Below are positions 59,518 through 64,000 of a DNA stretch of 64,000 nucleotides, piece by piece. Both the position numbers and the translations under genes were made by a program. The notes below the pieces were generated by a model. It saw nothing but the letters and a program-made list of their open reading frames with translations. It did not search any database and was not told where the DNA came from. Location of the stretch: contig NZ_JADPKR010000002.1 of assembly GCF_023074055.1 (NCBI RefSeq), positions 247,412 to 311,411 of the forward strand, in the 5' to 3' direction. Origin of the DNA: Bradyrhizobium sp. 141. GTDB taxonomy: Bacteria; Pseudomonadota; Alphaproteobacteria; Rhizobiales; Xanthobacteraceae. Within the stretch, counting starts at the first letter, position 1, and each line of letters begins with the position of its first letter.

Positions 59518-60498
59518 ATGCGCACCAAGCCCTCCGATAGCAAGCTCACCGGCCTGTTCCTCGACATGCTCGCGGCGGAACAAGGCGCCGGGCCCAATAC
59601 GCTCGACGCCTATCGCCGCGACCTCACTGATTTCTCCGAGTTTCTAGGCCGCGTCGGCCACAGTTTCGTGGACGCGGAGACGCAAACACTGCGCGACTAT
59701 CTTGCCGATCTCGACAGCCGCGGCTTCAAATCCACCAGCGTCGCCCGCCGGCTGTCGGCAATGCGGCATCTCTATCGCTTTCTCCTCAACGAACGCATCC
59801 GCAGCGAGGATCCCGCCGCGATCCTGTCCGGCCCCAAGCGCGGCCGCGGCCTGCCGAAGGTGCTGTCGATCGCCGATGTCGACCGCATGCTCCGCCGCGC
59901 CAAGGAATTGAGCGAGGCGGAGGATGCCTCGCCCGCAAAGCGGCTGCGGAGCTTGCGGCTCTACTGCCTGCTTGAGGTGCTCTACGCCACGGGCCTGCGC
60001 GTCTCCGAGCTGGTGGCGCTGCCGCGCTCGGCGGCCAAGCGCGACGCCCGCATGATCGTGGTGCGCGGCAAGGGCAACAAGGAGCGCCTGGTGCCGCTTA
60101 ACGAGGCCTCGCGGCAGGCGATGGCGGATTATCTCGCGGCGACGGAGGCTGCCAAGACGGACAACAAGGGCGACAACAAGGGCGACAAGAAGAACGGCCT
60201 CGCCGCCTCGAAATGGCTATTCCCCTCGTTCGGCGAGAGCGGACATCTGACGCGCCAGCATTTTGCCCGCGACTTGAAGGAGCTCGCGGTCGCCTCGGGC
60301 CTGCAGGCCCGGCTGGTCTCCCCGCACGTGCTGCGCCACGCCTTTGCCAGCCACCTCCTGCACAATGGTGCCGACTTACGCATCGTGCAGACCCTGCTCG
60401 GCCACACCGATATTTCCACGACGCAGATCTACACCCACGTGGTCGAGGAACGGCTGAAGAGCCTGGTGCGCGACCTGCATCCGCTGGCGGAGAAGTAA
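59518..60498 (+). CDS. xerD: site-specific tyrosine recombinase XerD
   Basis: A 326-residue recombinase. The catalytic residues are visible: Arg in ATGLRVSEL (about 161), Lys in GKGNKERLV (about 184), HVLRHAFASHLL (His and Arg, about 263-266), His of LGHTDISTTQIYTHV and the nucleophile Tyr in that same segment (about 298). A Lys/Asn/Gly-rich insertion (residues about 215-226, three 12-bp units at 60160-60195) lies before the C-terminal catalytic part. XerD with XerC resolves chromosome dimers at dif. Confidence 0.93.
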   Translation: MRTKPSDSKLTGLFLDMLAAEQGAGPNTLDAYRRDLTDFSEFLGRVGHSFVDAETQTLRDYLADLDSRGFKSTSVARRLSAMRHLYRFLLNERIRSEDPAAILSGPKRGRGLPKVLSIADVDRMLRRAKELSEAEDASPAKRLRSLRLYCLLEVLYATGLRVSELVALPRSAAKRDARMIVVRGKGNKERLVPLNEASRQAMADYLAATEAAKTDNKGDNKGDKKNGLAASKWLFPSFGESGHLTRQHFARDLKELAVASGLQARLVSPHVLRHAFASHLLHNGADLRIVQTLLGHTDISTTQIYTHVVEERLKSLVRDLHPLAEK

Positions 60499-60774
60499 AC
60501 AGGTCTCATGCCCCGGACGCGGCGCAGCGTTCCCGGCGATGCGAAGCAGCGCTAAAGAAGCGCTGCAGCGCGTCCGGGACACGAGCCGTCCAACCGGAAC
60601 GACGATCAAACCGCCTTGACTTCGGCCACATCTCCGCAGAAAGAGCCGGGGCCTTTCGCATGATTTGGCGGGCTGGCTCGCAGCACACAGGCCAACCCAT
60701 TGAAGAAACTACACTTCTCTTTGCACATCTAAATCCGCTTCGCCGCCTCGCCCCGTCCTCCCTATATTGAGTTG
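60499..60774. other. intergenic region between xerD and accA
   Basis: 60508-60588 carries a GC-rich inverted repeat (CCCCGGACGCGGCGCAGCG / GCTGCAGCGCGTCCGGGAC). The rest is the accA promoter region; no gene was seen. Confidence 0.55.
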
Positions 60775-61737
60775 ATGCAAGACCAGATGCGCAGCTATCT
60801 CGACTTCGAAAAGCCCGTCGCCGAGCTCGACTCCAAGGTCGACGAGCTCAGGACGCTCGCGGCCTCCGGCACCGACATCTCGGATGAGATCGGGCGGATC
60901 GAGGACAAGGCGGCGCAGGCGCTGGCCGACCTCTATCAGAACCTGACGCCGTGGCAGAAGACGCTGGTCGCGCGGCATCCGCAGCGGCCGCATTTCAACG
61001 ACTTCATCAAGGGCCTGATCACCGAATTCACCCCGCTCGCCGGCGACCGCAAGTTCGGCGAGGACGAGGCGCTGGTCGCCGGCTTCGGCCGCTTCCGCGG
61101 CGAGCCGATCTGCGTGATGGGCCAGGAAAAGGGCGATTCCACCGAGAGCCGGATCCGGCACAATTTCGGCATGGCGCGGCCCGAAGGCTATCGCAAATGC
61201 GTGCGGCTGATGGAGATGGCCGAGCGGTTCGGCCTGCCGGTGCTGTCGCTCGCCGATTCCGCCGGCGCCTATCCCGGCATCGGCGCCGAGGAGCGGGGCC
61301 AGGCCGAGGCGATCGCGCGCTCGACCGACGCGTGCCTGGCGCTGACTGTGCCGAACGTCGCGATCATCACCGGCGAGGGCATGTCGGGTGGCGCCATCGC
61401 CATCACCACCGCCAACAAGGTCTTGATGCTGGAGCACGCGATCTACAGCGTAATCTCGCCGGAAGCGGCGTCATCGATCCTCTGGCGCGACGGCACCAAG
61501 GCGCAGGAAGCCGCCAACAACATGAAGATCACGGCTCAGGACATGCTCCGCTTCGGCGTGATTGACAGCATCCTGAAGGAGCCGGTCGGCGGCGCTCACC
61601 GCGACCCCGCCGCCATGATCGCCACCACCGGCGATGCCATCGCCAAGGCCTTTGACGAGATGCGCGGCCTGGATGGGGATGCCATCCGCAAGCAGCGGCG
61701 GCAGAAATTCCTCGATATCGGCCGGAAACTGGGCTGA
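60775..61737 (+). CDS. accA: acetyl-CoA carboxylase carboxyltransferase subunit alpha
   Basis: A 320-residue protein from the ATG at 60775 (MQDQMRSYLDFEKPVAELDSKVDELR). The AccA family's GQEKGDSTESRIRHNFGMARPEGYRKC (about 119-145), DSAGAYPGIGAEERGQAEAIA (about 161-181) and EGMSGGAIAI motifs are present. With AccD it transfers carboxyl from biotin to acetyl-CoA, the first step of fatty-acid synthesis. Confidence 0.97.
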   Translation: MQDQMRSYLDFEKPVAELDSKVDELRTLAASGTDISDEIGRIEDKAAQALADLYQNLTPWQKTLVARHPQRPHFNDFIKGLITEFTPLAGDRKFGEDEALVAGFGRFRGEPICVMGQEKGDSTESRIRHNFGMARPEGYRKCVRLMEMAERFGLPVLSLADSAGAYPGIGAEERGQAEAIARSTDACLALTVPNVAIITGEGMSGGAIAITTANKVLMLEHAIYSVISPEAASSILWRDGTKAQEAANNMKITAQDMLRFGVIDSILKEPVGGAHRDPAAMIATTGDAIAKAFDEMRGLDGDAIRKQRRQKFLDIGRKLG

Positions 61738-61756
61738 TTCGCCTCGATTCCGGTGC

Positions 61757-61859
61757 CGTAGGGTGGGCAAAGGCGCGCTCTTGCGCGACGTGCCCACGAA
61801 TTCTCACCGATCACACGCAGATCGTGGGCACGGCGCGATGCGCCTTTGCCCACCCTACG
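61757..61859. repeat. dispersed palindromic repeat, family D
   Basis: GTAGGGTGGGCAAAGGCGCG at the left and GCGCCTTTGCCCACCCTAC at the right, with GTGCCCACGA / TCGTGGGCAC arms inside. Third copy of the element at 8964 and 51277. Confidence 0.85.
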
Positions 61860-62194
61860 AGACCTTCGAGCAACCCCCGGTAACCCCGCGTTAACCCTTT
61901 TTTTGCCCAAATCAGCGATCTGAGTCTGGGTTGGGCCGAAAAGCCCAAGTAAAGCCCAAAGTCGCGTCCATTTAGTCTTCGTTGACCATGCCGATGGGCC
62001 AACGGGCTCGTGATCCCCGCTCGGGTTGCGACCAGATGACCCAGAGGTTAGAATTTTAATCAATGGCTTCAGGGCACAAGCGCTGGGGCGTGAGCTGAAA
62101 AAAGCCCGTCACGACGGGTCCGGTTCTCCGGTCGGATCATGCTCCATAAGAATTGGGGTTCGCGCTCTCTGCCCGGCACGGTGTGGGGTCCATC
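61860..62194. other. intergenic region upstream of the L,D-transpeptidase gene
   Basis: 335 bases without a gene. It contains a CtrA-like box (61880-61896) and a T-run followed by GCCCAA/TTGGGC-type repeats (61900-61960). Confidence 0.5.
61880..61896 (+). promoter_or_regulatory. possible CtrA-binding site (one mismatch)
   Basis: GTAA-CCCCGCG-TTAACC: half-sites seven bases apart, with one base different from the TTAA consensus. It lies about 300 bases upstream of the L,D-transpeptidase gene. Confidence 0.45.
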
Positions 62195-63745
62195 TTGATT
62201 TCTCGTTCGCTTGCTCGCGCGCTTTTGGCTTCGGTTGCGCTGATGACGGCTGGCGTTCTGCTGGCCGGCTGCGACACCGACCAGGTCTCGCTCGCGACCA
62301 ACGCCAAGGCCAACCAGCCGGTGCCACCAAAGCTTCTCGCCGCGATGGTCGAGAAGGACATGGATCTGCAATCGCCGATCCTGGTCCGCCTGTTCAAGCA
62401 GGAGGCCGAGCTCGAGGTCTGGAAGCAGGCCCGCAACGGTCAGTTCGCGCTGCTCAAGACCTATCCGATCTGCCGCTGGTCGGGCGACCTCGGCCCAAAG
62501 GTGCGCGAAGGCGACCGCCAGGCGCCGGAAGGTTTCTACTCGATCAATCCGGGCCAGATGAATCCGCAATCGGCCTATTACCTCTCCTTCAACACCGGCT
62601 ATCCGAACGCGTTCGACAAGGCTTTGGGCCGCACCGGCTCACAGCTGATGGTGCATGGCGACTGCTCCTCGCGCGGCTGCTACGCGATGACGGACGAGCA
62701 GATCGCGGAGATCTATTCGCTCGGGCGCGAATCCTTCTTCGGCGGCCAGAAGGCGTTCCAGCTGCAGGCCTACCCGTTCAAGATGACGCCGGTGAACATG
62801 GCCAAGCACCGGAACAATCCGAACATGCCGTTCTGGAAGATGATCAAGGAAGGCTATGATCATTTCGAGGTGACGCGGCAGGAGCCGAAGGTCGATTTCT
62901 GCGAGAAGAAGTACGTCTTCGACGCGACCCGCGCGCCCGATGCGAAGCGCGATCCGGTGTTCGACGCCGCGGCAAAGTGCCCGGCCTATGTGATCCCCGA
63001 GGACGTCGTCGCCGCCGTGCGGGGGAAGCAAGCCAAGGACGAGGCCGAATACGCCAAGCTCGTCGCCAAGGGCACGCCGGTGGCGCGCATGAACACCGGC
63101 ATCGACGGCGGCATGAACAAGATCTTCGCCGCGAAGATTCCGGAAGGCTCGACCGGTCTGTCCGAGGGCGCCGAAGGCACCACGCTGCAAATGTTGGCAA
63201 TGGCGAAGGCGCCGGGCACGATTCCCGGCCACGTCAATCCGCCCAAGCCGAATCTCGACGCGGTGGCGTCCGCGCCCGCGCCCCAGGAAGAGCCGGTGGT
63301 CGCCGTCAGCGCGCCCGCAGCCAACACCCGCGTCGCCACGGCAGCTCCGGCAGAGAAATCCGGCTTCTTCTCGAATCTCGGCCGCAAGATGGGCATGGGC
63401 TCATCCGACACCACGGCCACCACCCCGCCGCCGCAGGCCACCGCATCCGTGGCGCCGGCCCAGACCGCCCCGACGCCGCCCACCGCAGCGTCGCGGCTCA
63501 AGGCCGCCGTGACGAGATTCGTGCCGGGACATGACAAGTCCAAGGATGCTGCGAAGGATGCGCCGAAGCCGGCTGTGGCCGCCAAGCCCGCCGAGCCGGC
63601 GAAGCCCGACACCCGCCTCGCCGCCACGCGCCCGGCGCTGAAGCCGTCGGTCTCGGACGGCGCGGGCGAAGCCACGCAGATCATGGGAGCCGCGCCGGTG
63701 GTGCAGTCGAACTCGTTCGACAGCCGCTTCGGGGCGGTGAAGTAG
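62195..63745 (+). CDS. L,D-transpeptidase (YafK-like) lipoprotein
   Basis: A 516-residue protein, start uncertain: a TTG at 62195 gives a compact lipoprotein signal (SRSLARALLASVALMTAGVLLAGC), while GTG at 62183 and TTG at 62153 are in frame upstream. The catalytic domain has HGDCSSRGCYAMTDEQI (about 154-170), with the nucleophile Cys after Ser-Arg-Gly, and resembles E. coli YafK/DpaA, which cleaves Braun lipoprotein from peptidoglycan. The C-terminal 200 residues are Ala/Pro/Thr-rich and probably disordered. Localised to the periplasm by a lipid anchor. Confidence 0.87.
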   Translation: MISRSLARALLASVALMTAGVLLAGCDTDQVSLATNAKANQPVPPKLLAAMVEKDMDLQSPILVRLFKQEAELEVWKQARNGQFALLKTYPICRWSGDLGPKVREGDRQAPEGFYSINPGQMNPQSAYYLSFNTGYPNAFDKALGRTGSQLMVHGDCSSRGCYAMTDEQIAEIYSLGRESFFGGQKAFQLQAYPFKMTPVNMAKHRNNPNMPFWKMIKEGYDHFEVTRQEPKVDFCEKKYVFDATRAPDAKRDPVFDAAAKCPAYVIPEDVVAAVRGKQAKDEAEYAKLVAKGTPVARMNTGIDGGMNKIFAAKIPEGSTGLSEGAEGTTLQMLAMAKAPGTIPGHVNPPKPNLDAVASAPAPQEEPVVAVSAPAANTRVATAAPAEKSGFFSNLGRKMGMGSSDTTATTPPPQATASVAPAQTAPTPPTAASRLKAAVTRFVPGHDKSKDAAKDAPKPAVAAKPAEPAKPDTRLAATRPALKPSVSDGAGEATQIMGAAPVVQSNSFDSRFGAVK

Positions 63746-63784
63746 GCACGGCTGTCTTCCGGTCTACTTGATTGACAATCTCTC

Positions 63785-63908
63785 ACCGTCACCCTGAGGC
63801 GCTCGCGCAGCGAGCCTCGAAGGGCGACGGCCCGCCTAGCAGCTCGGCCGTTCATCCTTCGAGGCTCACCTTGCGATGCTTTCGCATCGCAAGCCTCGCA
63901 CCTCAGAG
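63785..63908. repeat. dispersed palindromic repeat, family B
   Basis: CCGTCACCCTGAGGCGCTCGC, GAGCCTCGAAGGGCGACGG, TCATCCTTCGAGGCTC and CCTCAGAGGC in the family-B order. The last 90 bases of the window hold no recognisable gene. Confidence 0.75.
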
Positions 63909-64000
63909 GCTGTGAATCTATGTGATTTGGCGCGTTTCCGTTTGCCGAACGGTGAGCCGAATGATTCTCTGCTTTCAAAGGTCGATGGAGGCAGGGATGT

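Noticed and set aside
61634..61894. Short plus-strand frame at the end of accA
   Set aside because: It lies within accA and a family-D repeat.
1..64000. tRNA, rRNA or CRISPR array
   Set aside because: No cloverleaf-type sequence with T-loop GTTCGA context, no rRNA segment and no regularly spaced repeats were found; the palindromic repeats are irregular in spacing and sequence.

Overview
The window is a 64-kb piece of a GC-rich alphaproteobacterial chromosome, most probably Bradyrhizobium or a close Nitrobacteraceae relative. The evidence is the GC-rich codon use, the family content (cyoABCD with SURF1, cobS-cobT, a 7Fe ferredoxin beside CarD, a solitary second FtsZ, aroK-aroB next to a small membrane protein and xerD), and the many dispersed palindromic intergenic repeats. 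No rRNA, tRNA or CRISPR array was seen. The species is inferred by eye, without a database search.

Layout. 1-6.3 kb: acyl-CoA metabolism (end of an acyl-CoA dehydrogenase, two enoyl-CoA hydratase/isomerase proteins, a VOC protein, an ADP-forming acyl-CoA synthetase and an orphan periplasmic binding protein). 6.6-10.4 kb: a nuclease-fold secreted protein, an M48 lipoprotein peptidase and an MFS carrier. 10.6-17.5 kb: a bo-type ubiquinol oxidase operon (cyoABCD), SURF1, and a RegB/RegA-like redox two-component pair, all overlapping or tightly spaced. 17.5-23.4 kb: a catabolic cluster (MetE-like methyltransferase, binding protein, Rieske oxygenase, VanB-like reductase) next to a divergent LysR-type regulator that carries two N-terminal helix-turn-helix domains. 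23.5-31.4 kb: housekeeping genes (CarD, ferredoxin, S4 protein, SUV3-like helicase, DUF3108 protein, ribosomal protein L28).

31.5-35.4 kb is an accessory island with visibly lower GC, directly behind the rpmB terminator. It holds a 553-residue SIR2 / deoxyribosyltransferase-or-TIR-like / HEPN-like fusion, a DUF3800 protein on the same strand, and a convergent pair (a small DUF7662-like protein and a membrane protein). This is the best candidate for an undescribed, probably anti-phage, system.

35.7-39.7 kb is a probable cell-cycle module: a helix-turn-helix/coiled-coil protein and a second FtsZ, with a textbook CtrA box (TTAA-N7-TTAA) upstream, and an opposing coiled-coil protein whose promoter carries an almost identical box. 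39.9-48.7 kb: DUF2235 hydrolase, PilZ protein, old-yellow-enzyme, phytase-like secreted protein, aerobic cobaltochelatase subunits CobT and CobS, DedA. 48.8-51.2 kb: two divergent citrate synthase paralogues, one fused to a DNA-binding domain, around a palindromic operator. 51.5-64 kb: HWE-type histidine kinase, DnaJ-domain protein, BolA, CorC-like protein, aroB, aroK, a 48-residue membrane protein, a TetR/epimerase/SnoaL cassette that appears inserted (flanked by a 15-bp imperfect direct repeat), xerD, accA and a lipoprotein L,D-transpeptidase.

All functional calls are from reading motifs and family resemblance; no homology search was run.
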